Below, in pieces: positions 34,178 to 43,348 of a stretch of DNA of 64,000 nt. Both the position numbers and the translations under genes were made by a program. Position 1 is the stretch's first letter. Each line of letters starts with the position of its first letter. The notes beneath the pieces were generated by a model. The model saw only the letters and a list, made by a program, of their open reading frames with translations, did not search any database and was not told the DNA's origin. The stretch comes from Candidatus Sumerlaeaceae bacterium (GTDB lineage Bacteria; Sumerlaeota; Sumerlaeia; Sumerlaeales; Sumerlaeaceae): positions 1 to 64,000 of the forward strand of contig JAOAAY010000007.1 of NCBI GenBank assembly GCA_026418615.1, given 5' to 3'.

Positions 34178-35608
34178 TCAGCGGCCCTGAGAGGTAGGCT
34201 CGTAGTCGGCCCACTGCTCGACACTTGCCCCCCCGGGCCATTTGGTAGCCTTGACGGCGTCAGCCACCACAATTTTTGAGCCGTCCGAAATCGCGTCGGT
34301 TAGCACGACCGAGCCTGTCCCCGCGGTAAAGTTGAAATTGCCAAGCCGGAACCAGCGACCGCCGACCCGCTGCTGGTTCACGCGCACGAGCGTGGATCCG
34401 CCTGCGTGATTGACCGTGAAAGGCGCGTCCGTTGCTCGATTGGTGCCTTGGGGATAGAGGACACACACCTCGTAGTATCCGGTCTCGGGCACATTGAGGT
34501 TCCATGTTGCCGACGCGGCGCCTGTTCCACCCGATTTGTAACGGTAATCGGCACCATACTTGTCCGCCGACGCGGAAGCCACAGACCAAGAACCGACAAG
34601 GGAAAAGGTGGCGCTGGTATTGTCCACTTTCAATTTGGGCGGATTCCCCACATCCAACCCGGTCTTCTCGATGACCGCTTCGCAAAACATGCCCAGAACC
34701 GAGATGTCGTGGGGAAGCGGATCGTTGGTGTATGGAGCCACATAAGCATTGGAATAGGCGGCGAGAACGAACTCGCGTCCATTGGGAAGGCGCACATAGG
34801 CGATGTCTTCCACTGTGTCGTACGCCACACCCACCTTGTTGTAGTACACGGAACCCGGCGGCACGCCAAAACCGAAGCAACTATTGTCGCCCCATTTGTC
34901 GTGGGAGAGCAGGCCGGTCATGTAAGCATTGGCGCCCGGTTCGATTTTCCCTTTGACGATCTCCAGCATGAGCGACGCCGAGACCTTCGGTTGCATCCTG
35001 TTGCCGCCACGGTAGGAATTAATCACAACAGACTCGGCGCCGACGGGACTGGAACCGGAGTTGGTGGGATAAGTCTTATTGATGATCGTCTGGTTCTCCA
35101 GCAATCCGCGTCCAGACAAATAGTTTTCAGTGTAGAGTCTTTGGTTGTACCATGGCAGGAAGGCGGGATCCATTGATGATGTGACCGACGGCAGGTTCGG
35201 CGCGCCAGTGATGGCGTCCACAACCAAACCGGTCGCGTAATTGTCGGAGACCTCGATCATCGGCCGCACGCTGGAATCGAGATAGGTATACGGATGCCCG
35301 TTCGTGCGGCACCAGTACATCGCTGCCGCAAGATAGGCAAGTTTGACGCAACTGGCCGGGTAGGCCAGCGTCGTTGGGTTGTAGGAGCCGCGCCGCCAAG
35401 TTCCGTCCCCATTCGGGATCAACAAGGTGGCGTCGAGACGCGTGAATGGCTTGCCACTGAGGAATTCCGTGCGAGCCTGAGACACGGCATTGTTGAGCGC
35501 GATGTCGTCATTGATGGTGAATTCGCTAGTGTCTGAAAAAGCGGGCACCGCGAATCCGGAAGCCAGCACAAGCAGCAAGCACCTGATTGCCCCTGATCTG
35601 TGTAACAT
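34178..35608 (-). CDS. Secreted class A beta-lactamase-like serine hydrolase with golvesin-like C-terminal domain
   Basis: The 476-residue product has a signal peptide (cleavage near AFS). The serine-hydrolase domain has S86-C-V-K89, S121-D-N123 and K258-V-G, the three motifs of class A beta-lactamases and DD-peptidases. The last 140 residues form a golvesin/Xly-type domain (GYYEVCVLYPQGTNRATDAP then FTVNHAGGSTLVRVNQ), thought to bind carbohydrate or polymer. It could act on peptidoglycan or on ester or amide substrates in the envelope, and need not confer resistance. It begins 11 bases after the LuxR-type regulator on the same strand, so it is probably cotranscribed with that two-component system. 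Confidence 0.82.
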   Translation of the reverse strand: MLHRSGAIRCLLLVLASGFAVPAFSDTSEFTINDDIALNNAVSQARTEFLSGKPFTRLDATLLIPNGDGTWRRGSYNPTTLAYPASCVKLAYLAAAMYWCRTNGHPYTYLDSSVRPMIEVSDNYATGLVVDAITGAPNLPSVTSSMDPAFLPWYNQRLYTENYLSGRGLLENQTIINKTYPTNSGSSPVGAESVVINSYRGGNRMQPKVSASLMLEIVKGKIEPGANAYMTGLLSHDKWGDNSCFGFGVPPGSVYYNKVGVAYDTVEDIAYVRLPNGREFVLAAYSNAYVAPYTNDPLPHDISVLGMFCEAVIEKTGLDVGNPPKLKVDNTSATFSLVGSWSVASASADKYGADYRYKSGGTGAASATWNLNVPETGYYEVCVLYPQGTNRATDAPFTVNHAGGSTLVRVNQQRVGGRWFRLGNFNFTAGTGSVVLTDAISDGSKIVVADAVKATKWPGGASVEQWADYEPTSQGR

Positions 35609-35619
35609 GTGAGCCGTTT

Positions 35620-36252
35620 TTACTCCGCCAAATGGTGCTTGAGAGCATACCGGATAAGGTCAGCCGTGCTTTTCAATCCCGTTTTTTCGAGGATACGCGT
35701 GCGATAGGTGCTAACGGTTTTGACGCTCAGGGACATGCGTTCGGCAATCTGCGTAACGGATAGGCCCTGCGCGATCAGGCAGAGCACCTCAAACTCGCGG
35801 TCGGAGAGGAGTTCATGGGGCTGGCGTTGAGCATGCCCGCCCAGTTCCTCCGCCATGCATTCGGCCACATGGGCGCTCACATAGCGCCCTCCCGCGATCA
35901 CTTTTTCGATGGCGTTGACGAGTTCCTCCGGCGCGCTTTCCTTCGTCAGATAGCCCGCGGCCCCGGCCTTGATGGCCCTTATGGCATATTGATCCTCGGG
36001 ATGAATGCTCAACATGAGCACCGGCAGTTGCGGAAACTCGCGTTTGATATCGCGCAGAGCGTCGAGACCTGTTCGTCCCGGCATGGTGATGTCCATGATC
36101 ACGATATCCGGGCAATCCCTGCGAACCAATTCCATTGCCTGCGCAGCATTGCTGGCCTCGGCAACCACCTGCATCCGCTCTGCTGCCTCAAGCAGGTCGC
36201 GCAGTCCCCGCCGGATGAGCGGATGGTCGTCGGCGATGAGCACGCGGATCAT
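35620..36252 (-). CDS. NarL/LuxR-family response regulator
   Basis: The 210-residue protein has a receiver domain (D54 in IVIMDITMPG, Lys in GYLTKESAP) and a C-terminal LuxR-type helix-turn-helix (LSDREFEVLCLIAQGLSVTQIAERMSLS is the characteristic run, with VKTVSTYRTRIL following). The ATG at 36252 overlaps the last base of the kinase stop (TGATG), so the pair is coupled. The secreted hydrolase lies 11 bases downstream. Confidence 0.93.
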   Translation of the reverse strand: MIRVLIADDHPLIRRGLRDLLEAAERMQVVAEASNAAQAMELVRRDCPDIVIMDITMPGRTGLDALRDIKREFPQLPVLMLSIHPEDQYAIRAIKAGAAGYLTKESAPEELVNAIEKVIAGGRYVSAHVAECMAEELGGHAQRQPHELLSDREFEVLCLIAQGLSVTQIAERMSLSVKTVSTYRTRILEKTGLKSTADLIRYALKHHLAE

Positions 36253-37793
36253 CAGCGGTTCGTCTCCCTCCTTACGGGAATGCACGCTTCCACTTCGGTT
36301 CCGGGCCGGCCGGCCCGAACAACCAGCGTACCCCCAAGCAACTCGGCGCGCTCGCGCATTCCGACCAAGCCCAAGCCGCCCCCGCGCAGTTCATCGGGCA
36401 TTCCGATGCCGTTATCGGTGACGGTCAGCGTGACAGCCGCATCGCTGACTTGGAATCGAATGGTCACGCTTGTAGCATTGGCATGGCGAGCGACATTCGT
36501 CAATGCCTCCTGAAGAATCCGAAAGAGTGCGGTACTGAGGGCCGGTTCCAGCGAGACATCCTCCGAGCCGCTGGAAAACCGGGTTGGAATGCCTGTTCGT
36601 TTCTCGAACTCCTCTGCCTGCCATTGCAGCGAGGCTGTGATCCCGAGGTCGTCCAGAATCCCCGGTCGCAAATCGGTGGCAATGCGCCTGACCGTTGCTA
36701 CCGATTCGTCAATCATGCCAGACAGCGCCTGAGCCTTGCTGACCAACGCTTCCTCGGCCGGGGGCAGACGCCTGATCAGCGTATGCAGCGACATTTTCAA
36801 GCCCGTCAACTGCTGGCCGAGTTCGTCGTGAATCTCTCGCGAAATCCGGGCCCGTTCTTCTTCTCGCGCCCGTTCAATCCGGGCACTTAGAGCACGCAGT
36901 TTGTCAGTAGTCTCGCTCAAGCGTTCCATCATGGTGCGGCGCTCGGCGACCGCCGCAGCCAGGTAGAGTCCTGTAAAGGAAAGCATCAACAGATAGATCT
37001 GCAAAATCACCAGCCGGTCGTTTGGATCGGTACGCGCAAACAGCCCGAAACCGCGTGAAGTTCCGACGATGGCCGCCGCTGCAACGAGAAACACCGAGGT
37101 GGCAGCCCCACGGATACCAAATCGTAAGGCCGCCCAGATCAGAAATGGAAACGGCGCATAACTGATGGGGTAATCCCACACACCAAAGGTTTTGCGCGTC
37201 GTGAAGCCGGCAAACCCGAGGGAAATCAGCAACGCCAGCAACAGCCCCACTTCGCCGAGTCGAATGAGCGGCCACCGCAGCGAGGGCAGGTGGCTCCAAC
37301 TGAGCAACAGGGGCGTCACGACAACATTACTGATGCCAAGCCCCAAGCAACGCCGCCAGCCGAAGTTCCACGCCATGAGCGGCTCGATGGGAAGGTGAAT
37401 CGCGATGGCCGTGGTAGCCAGCGAAGCGCTGATGACTGGCCCCAGAAATCCCCCAAACAAAATCAATGCGTGAATATCGCTTACGCGCCCCATCCGCGGA
37501 TTGAACCGGCCGACATGCTTCATCAGCAAAGCAGCGACCAAAGGCCCCAAGGTGTTGCCCGCCGCAAACATCACGGCAACCCCAAACTCATAATTGCTTC
37601 GAAGAGTCAGGAACAGGGAGCCCCCTGCTACGGCCGGCCAGCATCGCAGGCCGAATAATAGCATACCCCACAGGGCCACGCCCGCCTGCGGCCAAAGCAC
37701 ACGGTAGTCCTCCTGTACGGTGTCCACGCGGGCGGCAACGCGCGCGGCGAGAACATAGAGAACGCCCACAAGCACCAGTTGCGCCGCATACAT
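36252..37793 (-). CDS. MASE1-domain sensor histidine kinase (NarX/DesK type)
   Basis: The first 300 or so residues are an eight-helix MASE1 integral-membrane sensor domain (starting YAAQLVLVGVLYVLAARVAA). A coiled linker follows, then a HisKA_3 dimerisation motif with the phospho-acceptor His in REIHDELGQQLTGLK, and an ATP-binding domain with EALTNVARHA, DNGIGM and GGLGLVGMRERA. MASE1 ligands are unknown. The start is uncertain: the ATG at 37793 puts the first helix at the N-terminus, while the frame stays open to a TTG at 37982, which would add 63 mostly basic residues. It is coupled to the LuxR-type regulator. Confidence 0.88.
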   Translation of the reverse strand: MYAAQLVLVGVLYVLAARVAARVDTVQEDYRVLWPQAGVALWGMLLFGLRCWPAVAGGSLFLTLRSNYEFGVAVMFAAGNTLGPLVAALLMKHVGRFNPRMGRVSDIHALILFGGFLGPVISASLATTAIAIHLPIEPLMAWNFGWRRCLGLGISNVVVTPLLLSWSHLPSLRWPLIRLGEVGLLLALLISLGFAGFTTRKTFGVWDYPISYAPFPFLIWAALRFGIRGAATSVFLVAAAAIVGTSRGFGLFARTDPNDRLVILQIYLLMLSFTGLYLAAAVAERRTMMERLSETTDKLRALSARIERAREEERARISREIHDELGQQLTGLKMSLHTLIRRLPPAEEALVSKAQALSGMIDESVATVRRIATDLRPGILDDLGITASLQWQAEEFEKRTGIPTRFSSGSEDVSLEPALSTALFRILQEALTNVARHANATSVTIRFQVSDAAVTLTVTDNGIGMPDELRGGGLGLVGMRERAELLGGTLVVRAGRPGTEVEACIPVRRETNR

Positions 37794-37986
37794 TGACGCG
37801 GTCTGGGCAAATCGGGTTGCGCCGTCTTTCGGAGGGTTGTCTGGAATCTTCAATGCCGGGCTGAGGGAATGGAGTATGGTTCGTTTTAAGATGAACTGGC
37901 GTGGCGCGCCGGGTTTTGCAAGAACCAGCGGGTGGCGTGGCTGCGTCGTAATCGCTTGCGTCCAGACTTGCCTATGAGCCAATTAT

Positions 37987-40020
37987 ATGAGAAATTTGAT
38001 ATCAAGGATGCCAACAGTGACAGTGCATCGCATGGCAAATTATTTGCTTTTCGCTGCGTGCATTCTTGTGCCCGCAGGCGCCTACCCTCAAACGCCGGCC
38101 CACATCTACGGTATCCACGACGACACTCCAACAGTGAACCAGTGGACAGGTCTGTGTCCGAGTGCATGGATCACAGCCACGGAAGCCCTTGGAACAAATC
38201 CGTCTGACCTGAGCGGCAAGGCCTACAGTCCGCCGCCCAACACCAAAATCATTGCTCGCCTGAACAAGGGATACTTTCCCAACGGCACGATTCCGGTGCC
38301 TGCTCAATTTGCCAATTTTGCTGCCCGGTGCGCCAATTTCGTCGTCGCATCAACGAACTGCGATACTTGGGTTATCGGAAACGAGACCAATCTGGCCGTG
38401 GAATGGCCTAATGATGGTGGCAGCAATCTTGTTTACATTAGCCCGACCGACTATGCCAACTGTTTCAAGCAGTGTTTCAATGCCATCAAGGCCGTTCGCC
38501 CCACCCACAAGGTTCTCGTGCAGGCCCTCGCCCCATGGGGCGGCCCCTACGGTGCGGGCAACATCGGCGGATACAATCATCCTGCCCAGCCCGACAACTG
38601 GTGCGATTACATGCACAAAATGCTGACCGCGATCACGACGGGGCCGGGTGCCGTCACCCCCGACGGCATCGCCTTGCACATCAACACACGCGGCTGGAAC
38701 CCAGCGACGGTGTTTAACCCCGGCCCTTATGTCGACGCCGGCCCGCTGACGCTCGATTTTAGTTGGGGTGTGATGAGGGACTGGATTCAGTTTGGCACGC
38801 CGCGAAACCTTTGGAATCTGCCGCTGTACGCCACGGAGAGCAACGGCTTGTACTACTGGCAGGGAGGCGGACCCGTGGGGCCGGGAGACCCGGCCTATGT
38901 CACGGGATGGTTGCAAAAGGCTTACGCGGAGGTCAATGCGTGGAACCAGACCGCGCGCAACTTCGGCCTTCCCATCTACCGGTGCGTCAACATGTACCGT
39001 TGGCCAAATGCGGACGGCTGGACAATTGAGGCAGCGCCAAACCGCCCGACGATTCTGGCCGACCTGAGCAGCGCCGCGGCGCAGAACTACACTTGGCCGC
39101 CGTTTGGCGGCAACAGTGTCAATCTCACCGCGCCCGGCGGCACACGCATCGCCACGGGCATTACAGCAACCGCCGACTCCACCTTCGGCACCGGGTTTGA
39201 GCCGGCCAAAGCCTTCGATGGCAGCCTCGCCACCAAATGGACTAGCACAAACACTAATCCCACGCATTTCCTGATCGCCGATTTGGGCTCGGTAAAGACG
39301 ATTACGGGGTATGTCGTGCGCCATGCCAGCGCCGGCGGCGAGAGCACAAATTTCAACACACTGGGGTTTTACATCGAGACCAGCACGGCGGGGACAGGCG
39401 GCCCTTGGACTATCAACACGGTCGTTCGAACGGCGAACCCGGGAGGCACTCCTCCCGCATCAACCATGCTGGCGTACACAACACCTGTGTCGGCCCGCTA
39501 TGTGCGATTGTTTATCAATGACCCCGGCGGCGATGCCTATGCCCGGATTCCAGAATTCGAGATTTATCAGGTGGCTCCGGCATCGGAGACCATCGTGGAC
39601 AATCTTGACCCGGGGTTCGTCAAGGTGAGCGGCACTTGGACTGACTCGAGTTTTTCGCCGGGATACTGGAACACCAATTATACTTTCGCCACCACGGTCA
39701 CCGGCACTCCGACGGCTTTATGCCGATGGACTCCGCCGGGGCTCGCCGCGGGCACCTACGCCGTGTATGTCTGGTATGTCAGCGGCGCCAATCGCGCTCC
39801 CGATGCGCCGTTCGTTGTCAATCACGCCAGCGGTTCGACAACGGTCTTCATAGACCAGACCGTCAACGGCAGCCAATGGGTGCCGTTGGGACAGTTTACT
39901 CTCAATGCGTCGAGCAATGTCGAGTTATCGAACCTCTCCTCGATCGCCGGTCGGGCGGCCCTTGCGGATGCCGTCCGCTTCGTGTCTCTCGCAGGCGTTC
40001 AACAGTGGGAACTCTACTGA
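37987..40020 (+). CDS. Secreted glycoside-hydrolase-like protein with discoidin and golvesin-like domains
   Basis: The product has 677 residues with a signal peptide (hydrophobic core ANYLLFAACILVPAGAYP). Residues 35-365 look like a clan GH-A TIM barrel, with GNETN near 140 as the likely acid/base and ATESN near 280 as the likely nucleophile region. Residues of about 385-515 form an F5/8 discoidin-type module (CBM32-like, with AFDGSLATKW and LGSVKTITGYVV). The last 135 residues form a golvesin/Xly-type domain (YAVYVWYVSGANRAPDAP and FVVNHASGSTTVFID), closely similar to that of the beta-lactamase-like protein at 34.2-35.6 kb. Substrate unknown; a plant- or algal-type polysaccharide is a guess. 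It diverges from the sensor kinase. Confidence 0.8.
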   Translation: MRNLISRMPTVTVHRMANYLLFAACILVPAGAYPQTPAHIYGIHDDTPTVNQWTGLCPSAWITATEALGTNPSDLSGKAYSPPPNTKIIARLNKGYFPNGTIPVPAQFANFAARCANFVVASTNCDTWVIGNETNLAVEWPNDGGSNLVYISPTDYANCFKQCFNAIKAVRPTHKVLVQALAPWGGPYGAGNIGGYNHPAQPDNWCDYMHKMLTAITTGPGAVTPDGIALHINTRGWNPATVFNPGPYVDAGPLTLDFSWGVMRDWIQFGTPRNLWNLPLYATESNGLYYWQGGGPVGPGDPAYVTGWLQKAYAEVNAWNQTARNFGLPIYRCVNMYRWPNADGWTIEAAPNRPTILADLSSAAAQNYTWPPFGGNSVNLTAPGGTRIATGITATADSTFGTGFEPAKAFDGSLATKWTSTNTNPTHFLIADLGSVKTITGYVVRHASAGGESTNFNTLGFYIETSTAGTGGPWTINTVVRTANPGGTPPASTMLAYTTPVSARYVRLFINDPGGDAYARIPEFEIYQVAPASETIVDNLDPGFVKVSGTWTDSSFSPGYWNTNYTFATTVTGTPTALCRWTPPGLAAGTYAVYVWYVSGANRAPDAPFVVNHASGSTTVFIDQTVNGSQWVPLGQFTLNASSNVELSNLSSIAGRAALADAVRFVSLAGVQQWELY

Positions 40021-40544
40021 CGGGCAAGAAATGCGGCCGTGCGCGGGAAGCGCGGGAGTTTGGACCTTACATCAAAAGTGGCATAGGCAAGAAGCCATTT
40101 GTCTCCGGCTTTGCTGAACTTTGTAAACACCAGTTCCGCATTTTGTCCGGACACGGCCGTCATGTTTTTAAACGGAAGGCGGCTCTTGGTGTCAGCCAGA
40201 ATCACCGAACCCTCGGATTGGAAGACAACCATGGCCTCAGCCCGGTCGCCATCTACCTCAGTCTCCACATGGAGAATTTTGATCCGAAGGGCGTCCACAT
40301 CCTCAAACGCTCGGCGGGCTTTTTCGATGGCCTCCTCGCGCGTCGTCCCGACGATGCCGCTATAATCCGGCGCAAGGTAGGCAGCCAGTCCCTCCGCATC
40401 GCGCATCTCACAAAGACGAGCCATGGCCCGCACAGTCTTTTCGATCCGCGCCCTTTCGCTGGTTTGGAGCGCCACAACCATCAGTACGACCCCGAGCGTC
40501 ACAAGGGCGCCCCCATAAATAACTTGGCGGCGGCGCAGGTTCAT
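40014..40544 (-). CDS. Membrane-anchored NTF2/SnoaL-like protein
   Basis: The 176-residue product has a short cytoplasmic start (MNLRRRQ), one membrane helix (about 10-30), and an outward NTF2-like domain with RMCE-type helix and strands (ARLCEMRDAEGLAAYLAPDYSG, AEAMVVFQSEG, WLLAYATFDV). The fold is used both by enzymes and as a pure binding module, so no reaction can be named. Its 3' end overlaps that of the glycosidase-like gene by seven bases, tail to tail. Confidence 0.75.
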   Translation of the reverse strand: MNLRRRQVIYGGALVTLGVVLMVVALQTSERARIEKTVRAMARLCEMRDAEGLAAYLAPDYSGIVGTTREEAIEKARRAFEDVDALRIKILHVETEVDGDRAEAMVVFQSEGSVILADTKSRLPFKNMTAVSGQNAELVFTKFSKAGDKWLLAYATFDVRSKLPRFPRTAAFLARQ

Positions 40545-40586
40545 CGGCTTGGTATTCGGCGGTAGATGGTCGGGATTGTCACAGGC

Positions 40587-40615
40587 ATGAGGCGTCAAGA
40601 TCGCGAATCTGTCAA
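40587..40615 (-). promoter_or_regulatory. Candidate promoter for the NTF2-like gene
   Basis: On the minus strand TTGACA (40615-40610) is followed after 17 bases by CCTCAT, which is a poor -10. The hexamer is correctly oriented, 65 bases before the start at 40544. Confidence 0.22.
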
Positions 40616-40636
40616 TCGGGTTTGAGGAACTGGACC

Positions 40637-42163
40637 ATGAAACATTTGATCGGAGTGGATATCGGTACAACCGGGGCCAAGAGCGTTTTGGTGAATGACC
40701 GCGGTAAAGTGCTTGCCACAGAGTTTCGAGAATATCCGTTGTCCCTGCCCAAGCCCGGCTGGGCTGAGCAGGATCCCGAACACTGGTTGCAGGCCACGGT
40801 CGAGTCGCTGCGCCGTTTGCTTGCCACCGCGGGTGTTTCGCCGAAGTCCATTGCAGGACTGTCATTCAGCGGGCAGATGCACGGCCTTGTCTGTCTCGAC
40901 GAAGCGGACCAAGTGTTGCGACCGGCCATCCTTTGGTGCGACACGCGCACAACGGCTCAATGTCGCAAAATCGAGGATGCTGTGGGCGGGCGTGCGCGCC
41001 TCATCCAATTGGCCTGTAATCCGGCGCTGGAGGGCTTTACTCTGCCCAAACTCGTCTGGCTGCAGGAGCATGAGCCCGAAGTATTTGCGCGTACGCGCAC
41101 CGTGCTGCTGCCGAAAGATTATGTCCGGTTCCGGCTCACGGGTCGGAAATCCATGGATATGTCCGACGCAGCAGGGTCGCTCATGCTCGATGTGCGCCGC
41201 CGGCGCTGGTCGAAGGAGATTTTGTCCGCTCTTGGGATCAACGCGTCTCTTCTTCCCCCCTTAGGAGAGTCGCCGGAGATTGCTGGAGCATTATCGCGTG
41301 AGGCCGCGGCGTTGACCGGTTTGCGGGAGGGACTGCCAATTGCCTTTGGCGGCGCTGATAATACCTGCGCTGCCGTTGGCAACGGTGTCATTGACGAAGG
41401 AATTGTGGCAGTCTCCATCGGCACGAGCGGGACGGTGGTGGCTCCGACGCGCACGCCCCTGCTCGATAAGCAAGGCCGCGCGCACACCTTCAATCATTCG
41501 GTCCCCGGGATGTGGTATGTGATGGGCTGCATGATGGCGGCGGGGTTGAGCCTGAAATGGCTGCGCGACACTTTTGGCGGGCTGGAACGAGCCATGGCGG
41601 CCGAGACGGGCGTGGATGCCTACGAGTTTCTCACGGCTGGTGTCGGAAAAGTGCCGCCCGGGGCAGAGGGATTGTTGTGGCTGCCTTACCTCAACGGTGA
41701 GCGCACGCCCCATCTCGACGCCAATGCGCGAGGCGTTTTGTTTGGGATTTCGCCGCGCCACACAAAAGCCCATGTCGTGCGGGCAATACTCGAGGGTGTC
41801 GTGTTTGGGCTACGCGATGGTCTGGAAATCGTGCGCAGCCTGAAAATCCCCGTTGGTGAAATTCGCCTCACCGGCGGGGGAGCGAAGAGCGCCGTATGGC
41901 GTCAGATTCAGGCCGATGTCTTCGGTCAGCGCTGCGTAACGATCAATGTTGACGAGGGGCCGGCGTTCGGCGCTGCCATTATTGCGGGGGTTGGCACCGG
42001 AGTGTTTAAGAGTTTTGCTGAAGCCTGTGAGAAGAGCATCCGGGTTACGCGAACCGTTGATCCCAATCCGCAGACAGCCGCGGCCTACGAGAAGCGCTAC
42101 AATCTGTTCCGACGGTTGTACGCCGACCTGAAACACGATTTTGCGGAAAATATGAAGGTCTGA
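40637..42163 (+). CDS. xylB: Xylulokinase (FGGY carbohydrate kinase)
   Basis: The 508-residue product phosphorylates D-xylulose or a similar ketose with ATP. The phosphate-1 motif is GVDIGTTGAKSVLV. The xylulokinase-type sugar-site motif is SFSGQMHGLVCLD. The C-terminal FGGY signature region has EGVVFGLRDGLEIVR and LTGGGAKSAVWRQIQADV. GAGGA precedes the ATG at 40637. The zinc alcohol dehydrogenase gene follows closely, and such a pair would convert a polyol to a ketose and phosphorylate it. No xylose isomerase is in view. Confidence 0.9.
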   Translation: MKHLIGVDIGTTGAKSVLVNDRGKVLATEFREYPLSLPKPGWAEQDPEHWLQATVESLRRLLATAGVSPKSIAGLSFSGQMHGLVCLDEADQVLRPAILWCDTRTTAQCRKIEDAVGGRARLIQLACNPALEGFTLPKLVWLQEHEPEVFARTRTVLLPKDYVRFRLTGRKSMDMSDAAGSLMLDVRRRRWSKEILSALGINASLLPPLGESPEIAGALSREAAALTGLREGLPIAFGGADNTCAAVGNGVIDEGIVAVSIGTSGTVVAPTRTPLLDKQGRAHTFNHSVPGMWYVMGCMMAAGLSLKWLRDTFGGLERAMAAETGVDAYEFLTAGVGKVPPGAEGLLWLPYLNGERTPHLDANARGVLFGISPRHTKAHVVRAILEGVVFGLRDGLEIVRSLKIPVGEIRLTGGGAKSAVWRQIQADVFGQRCVTINVDEGPAFGAAIIAGVGTGVFKSFAEACEKSIRVTRTVDPNPQTAAAYEKRYNLFRRLYADLKHDFAENMKV

Positions 42164-42180
42164 GCGTCGTGGCTCGACCC

Positions 42181-43251
42181 ATGAACTGCTCTGCCGTGCT
42201 GGTGGCGCCCGGCAAGATCGAGTACCGGACGGAGCCGGTCCGGCCGCTTCGTTCGGGAGAAGTGCTGGTAGAGATATCCTGCGCGGGCGTCTGCGGCACC
42301 GACCTTGCCATTTCGTCCGGTGAGTACGCTGTGCCTCTTCCCATTGTACTGGGCCACGAGTACACAGGGCGGGTTGTCGAAGTGCCCAAAGGATCACCGT
42401 TCGGGCATCTTATGGGGTGTCAGGTGGCCGGAGAAATCAACAACACCTGCGTGGCGTACGGACGAAAGCGGCTTTGCGAGGCCTGCCGCCGAGGACTGAC
42501 TAACCATTGCATGACTCGCACGGTCGTGGGCATCATACGCCATCCCGGCGCATTTGCCCGTTACCTTATCGTGCCCGGAGGCAGCCTGCATGTGCTGCCC
42601 CGGGGCCTGGCGCCGGAGGCAGCCGTGCTCATCGAACCTTTGGCCGCTGCGATCCGAACTTTCGAACTGACACCTGTCCAGAAAGGCGAGACGGTTGTTG
42701 TCCTCGGCTGTGGCCGCCTCGGGCGTCTCGTGGCGTTGGTGGCCTCCAAAATGGGCGCCCGGGTCATGGCGGTTGGAAGATCGCGGACCCATCTTGAACT
42801 CATCAAACCCTTTGCTTGGAAACGCGTTTGCTTTCGGACCAGCGACAGGTGTTCACTCCCGCGCGGGGTGGACAGCGTGAACGCAGCCGAGGAGTTGCGC
42901 CAACGCGTGCTCGACTCGACGCGCGGCCTCGGTGCGGACATTGTCGTCGAAGCGACGGGCGCCAATGAAAACCTTGTGCTGGCGCAACGGCTCGTCCGTC
43001 CGCAGGGCACCGTGGCCATGAAAAGCACATCCGGTGTGCCCGTAAAACGGCTTGATACGACTTTGGCGGCGGTGGATGAGATCCGCTTCCAGGGTTCCCG
43101 GTGCGGTCCCTTTGGAAAAGCCATCGCGTTCATGCGCCGATACGGGGTTCCGGATTCCTCTTGGATAACCGCGCGTTTCCCGTTGGATCGCACCGCAGAG
43201 GCCATCGAGGCCGCAGGCAAGGAACCGAAAGTTGTGATCAAAGTCTCGTAA
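42181..43251 (+). CDS. Zinc-dependent medium-chain alcohol/polyol dehydrogenase
   Basis: The 356-residue product belongs to the MDR family. Catalytic zinc ligands are the Cys of CAGVCGTD and GHEYTG. The structural lobe is altered: it keeps NNTC and LCEAC-x7-C (CEACRRGLTNHC) with an insertion between. The NAD-binding loop is VLGCGRLGRLVAL. Members include polyol and threonine dehydrogenases. Its position 17 bases after the xylulokinase gene suggests a polyol or sugar alcohol feeding that kinase. A GTG at 42169 is an alternative start. Confidence 0.85.
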   Translation: MNCSAVLVAPGKIEYRTEPVRPLRSGEVLVEISCAGVCGTDLAISSGEYAVPLPIVLGHEYTGRVVEVPKGSPFGHLMGCQVAGEINNTCVAYGRKRLCEACRRGLTNHCMTRTVVGIIRHPGAFARYLIVPGGSLHVLPRGLAPEAAVLIEPLAAAIRTFELTPVQKGETVVVLGCGRLGRLVALVASKMGARVMAVGRSRTHLELIKPFAWKRVCFRTSDRCSLPRGVDSVNAAEELRQRVLDSTRGLGADIVVEATGANENLVLAQRLVRPQGTVAMKSTSGVPVKRLDTTLAAVDEIRFQGSRCGPFGKAIAFMRRYGVPDSSWITARFPLDRTAEAIEAAGKEPKVVIKVS

Positions 43252-43348
43252 CCGGTGCTTGCTTCTCGCAGTCATGCGTTGACTTGCCGCACCCGGCCCC
43301 GCCCTTTCGGTGCCTCATGCACGATAGCCCGAGACCAGTCGTAGTGTG

